A DNA stretch of 64,000 nucleotides from Flectobacillus longus (GTDB lineage Bacteria > Bacteroidota > Bacteroidia > Cytophagales > Spirosomataceae), in contig NZ_JASHIC010000004.1 in the NCBI RefSeq assembly GCF_030056705.1, positions 1 through 64,000 of the forward strand, given 5' to 3'. The position numbers were made by a program, and so were the translations under genes. Positions 7,370-15,630 of this stretch are shown piece after piece; position 1 is the first letter of the stretch; each line of letters opens with the position of its first letter. Below the pieces are notes generated by a model, which worked only from the letters and a program-made list of their open reading frames with translations, had not been told where the DNA came from and made no database searches.

Positions 7370-8953
7370 ATGAATGAAATCACCTCGGCAAATCTCAGCT
7401 CTTTAAAGGCTTGGGAGGATATCAAAAATGACAAGGCGCTATTTTCAAAATTCGAGACCGAAATTCTCCCCTCTTATATGAATAGCTGTCGATGGTTTGC
7501 AGGTAAAGCTCGAATTCAGCAGTATTTTAAAATTGCTTCAGCACTCGAAATTCCTATCAAAGACTCTATTGCTTTGCTTTGCATTGTAGAAGTAGGTTAT
7601 GACAATCTGGAGATTGAGCGTTATTTACTTCCTGTATCATTTATCGAAGCCTCACAATCAAAGGCTATTGCTCCTGTGGGCATTATTAGCTTGGCATATA
7701 TCAACGAAAAACGTGGTTTTGTGATTGATGCCTTGTATGATGAACGTTTTCAACAAGCACTTTTTTATCAAATCTCTCATGCCGAATCTATCTATCAACA
7801 AGAAGGGAAGGTGGATTTTGTTCGTGGAAAAGGGTTGTCGGGCGAAGATATCAACGCTCCTATTACTTCAAAGGCCCTAACCTTATCTTCTTCTAATTCG
7901 GCGATGGTTTTTGGAGAAAAATATTTTCTCAAACTTTATCGAAAACTATTTAAGGAGACAAATCCTGAAGTAGAAATGATCGAGTTTTTGACTGAGCATT
8001 CTGACTTTGCTTTTATTCCAGCCTTTGCTGGTAGCATCACGTGGCAACAAGAGGGTGAAAGCGAAATTACCCTAGGCATGATGCAACGAATGGTAGACAA
8101 TCAGGCCGATACTTGGGAAATGACAGGTAATCAACTCAGTGCTTTTGTATCTGCTTTTGTGGATAAAACTTTTGCCATTAAAGAAGATGTTTTTAATCAG
8201 GTAGAATTATTGGCACAACGTACCGCCGAAATGCACTTAGCCTTATATGCGCCAGATGCTGATCAGATGTTTGCTACCCAAAAGTTTGATGATACTTATC
8301 GCCAATTTATCCATAAACGCTTATGTGATTTATTGGATCGTCGATATAATCTATTGATAGAAAAATATACCAGTATTACAGATCCTGTTACCCGCAAATT
8401 GGCTTGGGATTTTATGGAGGCAAAAGAATTAATTGATGAATTTGCTGACCAAATTCTAACCAAGGATTTGGATTCTCTTCGGATTCGTATTCATGGAGAT
8501 TATCACTTAGGACAAGTCTTGGCTACTGCCAATGACTATATTATTATCGACTTTGAGGGCGAACCCGAAAGTTCTATCACTGATAGGAAAATCATGCACT
8601 CGCCACTCAAGGATGTAGCAGGTATGATTCGTAGTTATCATTATGCCATTTCGGCAAAGATGCTCAATACTCAGGAAACAGCAGATATGGATGCTTTTAG
8701 AGTACAAACGGCTGCCGATCGCTGGTATCGTTTAATTATGCAAACTTATCTAGAAAAATATCTAGAAACTTTTGGACATCCGCATCCGCTATTTAAAAAC
8801 AATAATGAAATTAACTTTTTACTCCTGATTTATTTGCTAGAAAAAGCAGTTTATGAATTAGGTTATGAAATTAGTTACCGACCCGACTGGGTCAAAATTC
8901 CTCTAAAAGGGATTGTTAATGTTATTAGAGAAATTGAGAAAATGAAAATGTAA
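7370..8953 (+). CDS. mak: Maltokinase (maltose 1-phosphate forming)
   Basis: Phosphorylates maltose with ATP to maltose 1-phosphate, the donor for GlgE-type alpha-glucan synthesis. The 527-residue protein has the maltokinase N-terminal cap motif RWFAGKAR (41-48), an ATP-site Lys in YFLKLY (about 188), and the APH-like catalytic HGDYHLGQV (375-383) with metal-binding IIDFEGEP (392-399). Length fits the family. The partners TreS and GlgE are not in the window, but a branching enzyme (glgB) lies 4 kb downstream. It is followed by its own terminator at 8955. Alternative: another aminoglycoside-phosphotransferase-fold sugar kinase, but the RWF-GKAR cap favours maltokinase. Confidence 0.85.
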   Translation: MNEITSANLSSLKAWEDIKNDKALFSKFETEILPSYMNSCRWFAGKARIQQYFKIASALEIPIKDSIALLCIVEVGYDNLEIERYLLPVSFIEASQSKAIAPVGIISLAYINEKRGFVIDALYDERFQQALFYQISHAESIYQQEGKVDFVRGKGLSGEDINAPITSKALTLSSSNSAMVFGEKYFLKLYRKLFKETNPEVEMIEFLTEHSDFAFIPAFAGSITWQQEGESEITLGMMQRMVDNQADTWEMTGNQLSAFVSAFVDKTFAIKEDVFNQVELLAQRTAEMHLALYAPDADQMFATQKFDDTYRQFIHKRLCDLLDRRYNLLIEKYTSITDPVTRKLAWDFMEAKELIDEFADQILTKDLDSLRIRIHGDYHLGQVLATANDYIIIDFEGEPESSITDRKIMHSPLKDVAGMIRSYHYAISAKMLNTQETADMDAFRVQTAADRWYRLIMQTYLEKYLETFGHPHPLFKNNNEINFLLLIYLLEKAVYELGYEISYRPDWVKIPLKGIVNVIREIEKMKM

Positions 8954-8954
8954 C

Positions 8955-8991
8955 AAAAATCCCCCTTACCAAATGGCAAGGGGGATTTTTT
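8955..8991 (+). terminator. Rho-independent terminator of mak
   Basis: AAAAATCCCCCTT (8955-8967) pairs with AAGGGGGATTTTT (8978-8990): 13 bp with a 10-nt loop and T-tract, starting two bases after the mak stop. Confidence 0.9.
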
Positions 8992-9140
8992 ACTACCTAT
9001 CCCGAATAAATAATAAATTGTTGTTTATGAGACACAAAGTTAATAAATGCCTCTTATTAAAACTATGTAAACACTTGTGATTCATGTCAAATCACTAAAT
9101 GTTTTTTACTATTTTTTATAAAATAATCACAAACGCCTTA

Positions 9141-10334
9141 TCAAGCCTTCAAAACTCCAAGCTCCTTACCTACCTTGGTAAAAGCTGCCACTGCTTTTTC
9201 AAGATGTTCCATATCATGGCCTGCCGAAATTTGTACACGAATACGTGCTTTTCCTTGTGGCACAACTGGATAAAAGAACCCTATCACATAGATACCTTCT
9301 TCTAATAAACGTGCAGCAAATTCTTGCGCAAGTTTGGCTTCGTACAACATAATCGGTACAATCGGGTGCTCGCCTGGCAAAATATCAAAGCCTGCTTGGG
9401 TCATAGCTTGGCGAAAATATTTTGTATTAGCCTCTAATTTATCACGCAATGCAGTCGAACTACTTAATACCTCTAATACTTTGATAGAAGCACCAACAAT
9501 AGCAGGAGCAAGCGTATTTGAAAACAAATATGGGCGAGAACGTTGGCGTAAAATCTCTACGATTTCTTTACGAGCTGCCGTAAATCCACCTGATGCACCA
9601 CCAAGGGCTTTACCATAAGTCCCAGTAATGATATCGATACGACCCATTACATTTTTAAATTCATGTGTACCACGACCAGTCTTACCCATGAAGCCCGATG
9701 AGTGACATTCATCAATCATAATCATGGCACCATACTGCTCAACCAAATCACAGATTTTATCTAACTGAGCGATTGTACCATCCATCGAAAACACACCGTC
9801 TGTTACCACCAAAATACGGCGACATCCTTGAGCTGCTTTTAATTGCTCTTCTAGGTCATCCATATTATTGTGTTTATATCTAAAGCGTTTTGCTTTGCAC
9901 AAACGAATACCGTCGATGATTGAAGCGTGGTTTAGTTCATCAGAAATAATGGCATCTTGCTCGTTCAATAATGGCTCAAATACACCTCCGTTGGCATCAA
10001 ATGCTGCGGCATAAAGAATACAATCTTCCATACCCAAAAACTCAGCAGTTTTTTGCTCTAATTCTTTGTGAATATCTTGTGTTCCACAAATAAAGCGTAC
10101 CGAAGACATACCAAATCCATGAGTATCAATTGCCTCATGTGCCGCTTTAATCGCCTCTGGATGAGACGATAGCCCTAGGTAGTTGTTAGCACAAAAATTG
10201 AGTACTTCCTTACCTGTATTGATTTGAATGTTAGCAGCTTGAGGACTCACAATAATACGCTCTGATTTGTATAGTCCAGCCTCTTTAATGCTATCTAACT
10301 CTTGTTGAAGAGCCTCTTTTACACTTCCGTACAT
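9141..10334 (-). CDS. kbl: 2-amino-3-ketobutyrate CoA ligase (glycine C-acetyltransferase)
   Basis: A PLP-dependent enzyme of 397 residues, the usual length, that converts 2-amino-3-oxobutyrate and CoA to glycine and acetyl-CoA. Typical alpha-oxoamine synthase motifs are visible: [37 protein letters not shown], and [14 protein letters not shown], which holds the PLP Lys. It is the second gene of a two-gene operon, 16 bp after the threonine dehydrogenase gene, so together they convert threonine to glycine plus acetyl-CoA. The divergent Lrp-type gene is the likely regulator. Identification is firm. Confidence 0.95.
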   Translation of the reverse strand: MYGSVKEALQQELDSIKEAGLYKSERIIVSPQAANIQINTGKEVLNFCANNYLGLSSHPEAIKAAHEAIDTHGFGMSSVRFICGTQDIHKELEQKTAEFLGMEDCILYAAAFDANGGVFEPLLNEQDAIISDELNHASIIDGIRLCKAKRFRYKHNNMDDLEEQLKAAQGCRRILVVTDGVFSMDGTIAQLDKICDLVEQYGAMIMIDECHSSGFMGKTGRGTHEFKNVMGRIDIITGTYGKALGGASGGFTAARKEIVEILRQRSRPYLFSNTLAPAIVGASIKVLEVLSSSTALRDKLEANTKYFRQAMTQAGFDILPGEHPIVPIMLYEAKLAQEFAARLLEEGIYVIGFFYPVVPQGKARIRVQISAGHDMEHLEKAVAAFTKVGKELGVLKA

Positions 10335-10350
10335 AAATAATACTTGGTTA

Positions 10351-11316
10351 TTATTGAGTAATTAAGAGTTTTTGTTGGTATTTTTCAGATAATTTTTCAA
10401 TCATGACCTGTGTCATACGTGCCAAGTCGAATTGTGGTTTCCATCCCCAATCCTGATAAGCAGCAGTATCATCCACACTTTTGGGCCATGAATCAGCAAT
10501 CATTTGTCTAAAATCTGGTTGGTATTGTACCTCAAAATCAGGATAATACCTTTTTATTTCGGCAGTTACTTGCGCAGGAGTAAAACTTACACCAGCCAAA
10601 TTATATGAACTACGAACACGAATATTTTCAACTGGCGCTTCCATTAATTCGAGCGTCGCACGAATCGCATCGTCCATATAAATCATCGGCAAAAGCGTGT
10701 CTTCATGCAAAAAGCAGGTATATGGCTTATGTTGAACTGCTTCGTGGAATATTTCGACAGCATAATCTGTAGTGCCTCCACCAGGCATTGATTGATAACT
10801 AATTACGCCAGGATAACGCAAAGAGCGAATATCTACACCATAACGTTTATGATAATAACCAGCCCAGTTTTCGCCAGCTACTTTACTGATACCATACACC
10901 GTTGATGGGTCCAAATAAGTAGCTTGCGGTGTATCGTACTGTGGAGCGCTATCGCCAAATGCGGCGATTGAACTAGGAAAAAATACTTTATCGAGCTTTA
11001 CTTCACGAGCTACTTCAAAAACATTGAAGAGGGTACGCATATTAAGTTCCCAAGCACGAAGTGGGTCAAGCTCACCCTTGGCAGAAAGCACTGCTGCTAA
11101 ATGGTAAATTTGAGTGATACCATAACGGTGAACGGTTTCGACCAAAGCCAAAACGTTGGTGGCATCCAATACCACAAACAGACCATTGTCATCACGAGGG
11201 GCTACTATATCCGAACCAATTACTTGGTCGGTACCATGTATGTTACGTAATTGCTCGAGCAATACCGTACCAATTTGACCATTGGCGCCAATTACTAAAA
11301 TTTTGTCTTTTGCCAT
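10351..11316 (-). CDS. tdh: L-threonine 3-dehydrogenase, SDR type
   Basis: 321 residues, an extended short-chain dehydrogenase of the UDP-glucose-epimerase-like threonine dehydrogenase class, not the zinc MDR type of E. coli. NAD-binding [18 protein letters not shown] is at about 5-22, and the catalytic Tyr-x3-Lys lies in [11 protein letters not shown]. It oxidises threonine to 2-amino-3-ketobutyrate, the substrate of Kbl encoded 16 bp downstream. The promoter region is shared with the divergent lrp gene and contains the palindrome at 11344-11373, 28 bp before the start codon. Confidence 0.92.
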   Translation of the reverse strand: MAKDKILVIGANGQIGTVLLEQLRNIHGTDQVIGSDIVAPRDDNGLFVVLDATNVLALVETVHRYGITQIYHLAAVLSAKGELDPLRAWELNMRTLFNVFEVAREVKLDKVFFPSSIAAFGDSAPQYDTPQATYLDPSTVYGISKVAGENWAGYYHKRYGVDIRSLRYPGVISYQSMPGGGTTDYAVEIFHEAVQHKPYTCFLHEDTLLPMIYMDDAIRATLELMEAPVENIRVRSSYNLAGVSFTPAQVTAEIKRYYPDFEVQYQPDFRQMIADSWPKSVDDTAAYQDWGWKPQFDLARMTQVMIEKLSEKYQQKLLITQ

Positions 11317-11343
11317 AGTAGTTGATGAGTGTAATTCAAAAAT

Positions 11344-11373
11344 ATTACTGACAAGAATAACTTTTACAGTAAT
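11344..11373. promoter_or_regulatory. Candidate Lrp operator
   Basis: ATTACTG (11344-11350) and CAGTAAT (11367-11373) form an inverted repeat with a 16-bp spacer in the tdh/lrp intergenic region, close to the tdh start. AsnC/Lrp proteins bind AT-rich dyads like this. Assignment is by position and symmetry only. Confidence 0.4.
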
Positions 11374-11519
11374 TATATTGGCACAAATTTATATTATCAG
11401 TTATATTTATCAAACAAAGCAGACAATTTCAATAAAAATTACTTTATTATAATATTTTTACCATAATTTTTACTTTTCCAAGAAGACAAAATATTATTTG
11501 GGTAGAAAAAATTACTTTT

Positions 11520-11981
11520 ATGGAAGCAATAGACGAAATAGACAAAAAAATCCTAAGGATTTTACAACAAGATGCTAAAGTCACAACCAAAGAAATTGCC
11601 AATCAATTGGGACTAACAATCTCGCCAGTTTATGAGCGAATTCGTCGCCTCGAAAGCGTTGGATATATCAAGCAATATGTAGCAATTGTTGATAAAACCT
11701 TGCTCGATAACCCTATTATGTGTATCTGTCAGGTATCTATGCGCTATCACAATGAAGAGTTCATTGAGAAATTTGAACAGGCCGTTCAGCAATTAGAAGA
11801 AATCCACGAATGCTATCACATGGCAGGCCAAGTAGATTTTTTACTAAAGATTTATATCAAAAGTCTCGACGAATATCATGACTTTGTTAAATACAAACTT
11901 TCAAAACTCGAAAACATTGGTGTCCTCAACACTACATTCGTTTTGAAAGAAATAAAACACACGTATTCGTATAGTTTTTAA
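11520..11981 (+). CDS. Lrp/AsnC-family transcriptional regulator
   Basis: A 153-residue regulator with an N-terminal winged helix-turn-helix (about 4-55, IDKKILRILQQDAKVTTKEI then GLTISPVYERIRRLESVGYI) and a C-terminal ligand-binding RAM/AsnC domain (about 65-145). Family members are feast/famine regulators that bind amino acids and form octamers. It is divergent from tdh-kbl, so control of threonine breakdown is the obvious hypothesis. It is not a global Lrp by any evidence here. Confidence 0.9.
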   Translation: MEAIDEIDKKILRILQQDAKVTTKEIANQLGLTISPVYERIRRLESVGYIKQYVAIVDKTLLDNPIMCICQVSMRYHNEEFIEKFEQAVQQLEEIHECYHMAGQVDFLLKIYIKSLDEYHDFVKYKLSKLENIGVLNTTFVLKEIKHTYSYSF

Positions 11982-11982
11982 T

Positions 11983-12086
11983 ATTGAGTGAGTGGGTGAT
12001 TGAGTGATTTATTCATTATTTAGAACCATAAGTTACTCAACAAGAATTCATCAATCACTAACTCACTCATTCAGAAATCACTCAAT
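11983..12086. repeat. MITE-like inverted repeat, ATTGAGTG family
   Basis: Left arm ATTGAGTGAGTGGGTGATT (11983-12001) pairs imperfectly (three mismatches) with AATCACTAACTCACTCATT (12053-12071), and a further AAATCACTCAAT (12075-12086) mirrors the left end. The arms resemble those of the element at 59597-59705, but the AGAGACGCAA core hairpin is absent. It fills the lrp to channel-gene gap. Confidence 0.5.
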
Positions 12087-12093
12087 AACTATT

Positions 12094-12711
12094 ATGGAGA
12101 ACCTCTATAAAATCATCAGTATATTAGGCACTGTAGCTTTTAGTATATCGGGAGCTTATGCTGGTATTCAAAAACGTTTGGATTGGTTTGGAGTCATCGT
12201 TATCGCTTTTGTAACCGCCGTAGGTGGTGGTACCCTTCGTGACGTATTTTTAGGCAAGCCTGTACGTTGGATTCATGACGAGGCTCTAATTTTTATTATT
12301 TTAGTCAGTGCCATTATTGCTATTCTTTTTGCAACGTGGATTCCCAAAGTAGATATTCCGCTACAGATTTTTGACGCACTGGGTTTAGGATGTTTTTATG
12401 TATTGGGCTACCAAAGAGGTATTTCTGAAAATAATGAAGTATTGAGTAGTTTTTTATTAGGTACCTGCACTGCCTGTGCTGGAGGTGTGATTCGGGATGT
12501 ATTGCTCAATGAAATCCCTGTATTATTTCGAAAAGAAATATATGCAACCGCTTGTTTAATAGGCTTTTTTACATTTTACCAAGTCAAAAAAATATCAAGT
12601 ATCGAGTCATATTCAAACCAAATTACCATATTTGTCATTTTTGTAGTTCGTATTCTTTCATGGAAATTTGGGCTGTCATTGCCTCAAGCAAATACGAATA
12701 AATCGAACTGA
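12094..12711 (+). CDS. TRIC-type cation channel family protein (UPF0126)
   Basis: 205 residues starting at MENLYKIISILG. The frame is open upstream, but that stretch is inverted-repeat DNA, so this ATG is preferred. There are seven hydrophobic segments in two homologous halves. Diagnostic pieces are SISGAYAGIQKRLDWFGV, GGGTLRDVFLG (about 47-57) and its repeat AGGVIRDVLLNEIP (about 132-145). Bacterial homologues are trimeric potassium-permeable channels of the inner membrane. No partner gene is evident. Confidence 0.85.
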   Translation: MENLYKIISILGTVAFSISGAYAGIQKRLDWFGVIVIAFVTAVGGGTLRDVFLGKPVRWIHDEALIFIILVSAIIAILFATWIPKVDIPLQIFDALGLGCFYVLGYQRGISENNEVLSSFLLGTCTACAGGVIRDVLLNEIPVLFRKEIYATACLIGFFTFYQVKKISSIESYSNQITIFVIFVVRILSWKFGLSLPQANTNKSN

Positions 12712-13021
12712 AATTGTGAAAAACTTTTAAAAAATATTACTTTAGCAGTAATAACAAATCAATAGATTATTGATTGTGACTAATTCGATGGCAGATAGCT
12801 CAAAGCCCAAAGCCAATTTATTTATTTCCTTCAGAATTTTGCATGATATATCAAACTATCACCTCTAAAAAGAGTAGTCGAAAATTTAAAAATGCAGTAC
12901 GAAATCAATGTAAATGTCAAATTTTCCCCTATTCTGAATGATTGTACTATGACAACCTCTATCTTTACCAAAGTCTATCTAGTTCCTTTTGAAATTTAAT
13001 CCATTAACCATTTCAGAAAAT
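12712..13021. other. Intergenic region upstream of glgB
   Basis: About 310 bp of AT-rich DNA without a convincing reading frame or terminator. A TATCTTTA hexamer-like element near 12961 could be part of the glgB promoter, but its spacing to a -33 motif is poor. Confidence 0.3.
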
Positions 13022-15082
13022 ATGGCTAAGACCACCAAGGCAAAAACTCAATCTGAAGAAGAAAAAGCTGTAACCAAAGCTCCCGCAAAAAAAAGAGTCT
13101 CAAAAAAAACTACTGAAGAGACACCAGTCGTAGAAACGATTGTGGTTGTTGATGAAACACCCGCTACTCCTTCAGTTGAATTAAAGAATGTAGAAACGTT
13201 TACTCGTTTCTCGGATTTTGATATTTCTTTGTTTAAATCTGGAAAGCATTTCAGATTATTCGAAAAACTGGGTTCTCATATCACTGAATATCAGGGCGTA
13301 AAGGGTACTTATTTTGCTGTTTGGGCTCCCTCAGCAAAAAGCGTATCGGTAATTGGTAATTTTAACTATTGGAATAAAGACTCTCACCATCTTTTTGTCC
13401 GCTGGGACGAATCTGGCATTTGGGAAGGATTCATCCCTTATATTGGTAAAGGTGAAGCTTACAAATATTGTATCGAAGCAAATGACGGTCGTAAACTCGA
13501 AAAAATCGACCCTTATGCACATTACTTCGAAATACCTCCTAAAACGGCTTCGATTATATGGGATAACTGGTATGAGTGGACAGACTCCGATTGGATGGCG
13601 ACTCGTAAAAATAAAAACTCGCTTTCGGCTCCAATGTCTGTTTATGAGGTACATATTGGCTCATGGCGTCGTAAAGGTGAGGAAGACAAACTCTCTTATG
13701 TTGAGCTAGCTGACCAGTTAGTTTCTTACGTAAAAGAAATGGCATTTACGCACATCGAGTTTATGCCAGTAATGGAACACCCATACGAACCATCGTGGGG
13801 TTATCAAGTATTAGGATACTTTGCTCCTTCTTCGCGTTTTGGCACACCACAAGACTTTATGTATTTGGTAGAACAATGTCACAAAAATGATATTGGTGTC
13901 ATACTCGACTGGGTACCTTCACACTTCCCTGGCGATGCCCATGGACTATATGAGTATGATGGCTCGCACCTTTTTGAGCATCCAGATATGCGCAAAGGCT
14001 ATCACCCTGATTGGAAATCGTATATCTTCAATTATGGTCGCAATGAAGTTCGTAGTTTCTTGATTTCAAACGCTATTTATTGGCTAGAGCGTTTCCATGC
14101 CGATGGCTTACGTGTAGACGCTGTGGCATCGATGCTTTATTTGGATTATTCACGGAATCATGGCGAATGGGAACCAAATATTTTTGGTGGCAATCATCAC
14201 CTTGAAGCTATTTCGTTGTTCCGTGAGCTCAACGAAATTCTTTATGCCGAATTCCCAGATGTACAAACCATTGCTGAAGAATCAACTTCCTTTACTGGTG
14301 TATCTCGCCCAGTATATACAGGAGGCTTAGGTTTTGGTCAAAAATGGATGATGGGCTGGATGAATGATACTTTGAAATATTTCGAAAAAGACCCAATGTA
14401 TCGCAAATATCACCAAGACCAACTGACATTCTCGACCGTATATGCGTTTACCGAAAACTTTATGTTGCCTCTATCTCATGATGAGGTAGTATATGGCAAA
14501 CAATCATTGGTAGGTAAAATGCCAGGTGACGAATGGCAACGATTTGCCAATTTGCGTTTGTTGTTTACCTACATGTTTACCCACCCAGGTACAAAATTAT
14601 TATTCATGGGTGGAGAATTTGGACAAACATCAGAATGGAATTTCTCAAAAAGTCTTGAATGGTGGTTGTTAGACCATGGGTATCATCAAGGAGTTCAAAA
14701 TTTGGTCAAAGAGCTAAATCTTCTTTATCGTAACGAACATGCAATGTTTGATAAGCAATTTGCTCCAGAAGGCTTTGAATGGATTGATACATCAGATCGC
14801 AACAACTCGGTAGTAGTTTATGCCAGAAAAGGGGATTCGCACAAAGAGCAGCTCATTGTGGTCTTGAATCTCACACCAATTCCTCATAATAATTATCGTA
14901 TTGGGGTACCAATGCAAGGTGTTTGGCAGGAGATATTAAACTCTGACGATGCTAAGTTTGGAGGAAGTGGAAAAACTAATCCTGAACCAATCTTTGCAGA
15001 AGAAGTTTCTTGGCAAGGAAAAGCGTATTCAATTCCGATTAATCTTCCTCCACTGGGTGGATTAGTCTTGAAAGTAAAATAA
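13022..15082 (+). CDS. glgB: 1,4-alpha-glucan branching enzyme with basic N-terminal tail
   Basis: GH13 branching enzyme that introduces alpha-1,6 links into glycogen. I start it at MAKTTKAKT (686 residues); an ATG 33 bp upstream is in frame. Residues 1-60 are a low-complexity Lys/Ala/Thr tail (TKAPAKKRVSKKTTEE), unusual for GlgB. A CBM48 domain (about 75-170) and the catalytic barrel follow, with nucleophile Asp366 in GLRVDAV, acid/base Glu419 in IAEES and Asp487 in LSHDEVV. The C-terminal beta domain is complete. With mak upstream it points to alpha-glucan storage through maltose 1-phosphate. A strong terminator follows. Confidence 0.95.
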   Translation: MAKTTKAKTQSEEEKAVTKAPAKKRVSKKTTEETPVVETIVVVDETPATPSVELKNVETFTRFSDFDISLFKSGKHFRLFEKLGSHITEYQGVKGTYFAVWAPSAKSVSVIGNFNYWNKDSHHLFVRWDESGIWEGFIPYIGKGEAYKYCIEANDGRKLEKIDPYAHYFEIPPKTASIIWDNWYEWTDSDWMATRKNKNSLSAPMSVYEVHIGSWRRKGEEDKLSYVELADQLVSYVKEMAFTHIEFMPVMEHPYEPSWGYQVLGYFAPSSRFGTPQDFMYLVEQCHKNDIGVILDWVPSHFPGDAHGLYEYDGSHLFEHPDMRKGYHPDWKSYIFNYGRNEVRSFLISNAIYWLERFHADGLRVDAVASMLYLDYSRNHGEWEPNIFGGNHHLEAISLFRELNEILYAEFPDVQTIAEESTSFTGVSRPVYTGGLGFGQKWMMGWMNDTLKYFEKDPMYRKYHQDQLTFSTVYAFTENFMLPLSHDEVVYGKQSLVGKMPGDEWQRFANLRLLFTYMFTHPGTKLLFMGGEFGQTSEWNFSKSLEWWLLDHGYHQGVQNLVKELNLLYRNEHAMFDKQFAPEGFEWIDTSDRNNSVVVYARKGDSHKEQLIVVLNLTPIPHNNYRIGVPMQGVWQEILNSDDAKFGGSGKTNPEPIFAEEVSWQGKAYSIPINLPPLGGLVLKVK

Positions 15083-15087
15083 AAAAG

Positions 15088-15122
15088 AAAATCGACTCTC
15101 AGAAATGGGAGTCGATTTTTTT
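15088..15122 (+). terminator. Terminator of glgB
   Basis: AAAATCGACTC pairs with GAGTCGATTTT (11 bp) and is followed by T residues, five bases after the stop codon. Confidence 0.9.
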
Positions 15123-15576
15123 ATGTCTAAAAAGTACTTTTGTTTTTTTTTCAAAGGAAAAGCTTACTTAAACCTTATAAAAAACGAAACCCTCGAAGCC
15201 GCCACTCCAAGGGTTTTCTTGTTTTTTTTAGTTATCCTATTTTAGAGGATTACTTTAAGATTACTTAGGCTATTGTCGTTTAATAATTCCAATAAACATC
15301 ACTGCCGCCACAGTTATTTTATTTTTATTATTAACATAAATTAAAATTTGTCTTAATATTCACGCTTGCCGCCACAATTGTGAACCTCTGACAATTCAAA
15401 GTTAGTAGAATTAATTTTATCTACAATGGAATTGTTTAGTATTTTTCTAAGATTTACATAAAAGATGGATTTTTTATGACTAACTCTTAAAATTTGATTC
15501 AAGGTACAATCTTATTTCCTACTCTCAACGTTAATATAAGCTAATTCAACGTTAATAATGAAATTTCATTCATTTG
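15123..15576. other. Intergenic region with three GCCGCCAC words
   Basis: About 450 bp between convergent genes with no credible protein. GCCGCCAC occurs at 15198-15205, 15304-15311 and 15368-15375, conspicuous in a segment this AT-rich. On the minus strand it reads GTGGCGGC. A minus-strand noncoding transcript ending at the hairpin at 15187 is possible. Confidence 0.3.
15187..15216. terminator. Terminator-like hairpin in the glgB/amidohydrolase gap
   Basis: AAACCCT (15187-15193) pairs with AGGGTTT (15210-15216), with T-tracts beyond each side on the corresponding strand. The loop holds the first of three GCCGCCAC words (15198, 15304, 15368). Which transcript it would end is unclear. Confidence 0.4.
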
Positions 15577-15623
15577 AAAAATAGCGCAATAGAAGTCACT
15601 AGGAGGCAATATTGCGCTATTTT
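15577..15623 (-). terminator. Terminator of the M20 amidohydrolase gene
   Basis: AAAATAGCGCAAT (15577-15589/90) pairs with ATTGCGCTATTTT (15611-15623) around a 20-nt loop, eight bases beyond the stop of the minus-strand gene at 15631. Confidence 0.85.
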
Positions 15624-15630
15624 AAAAAAC

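Noticed and set aside
13331-13745. Several 60-118-codon frames inside glgB
   Set aside because: All overlap the conserved CBM48 and catalytic regions of glgB in other frames.
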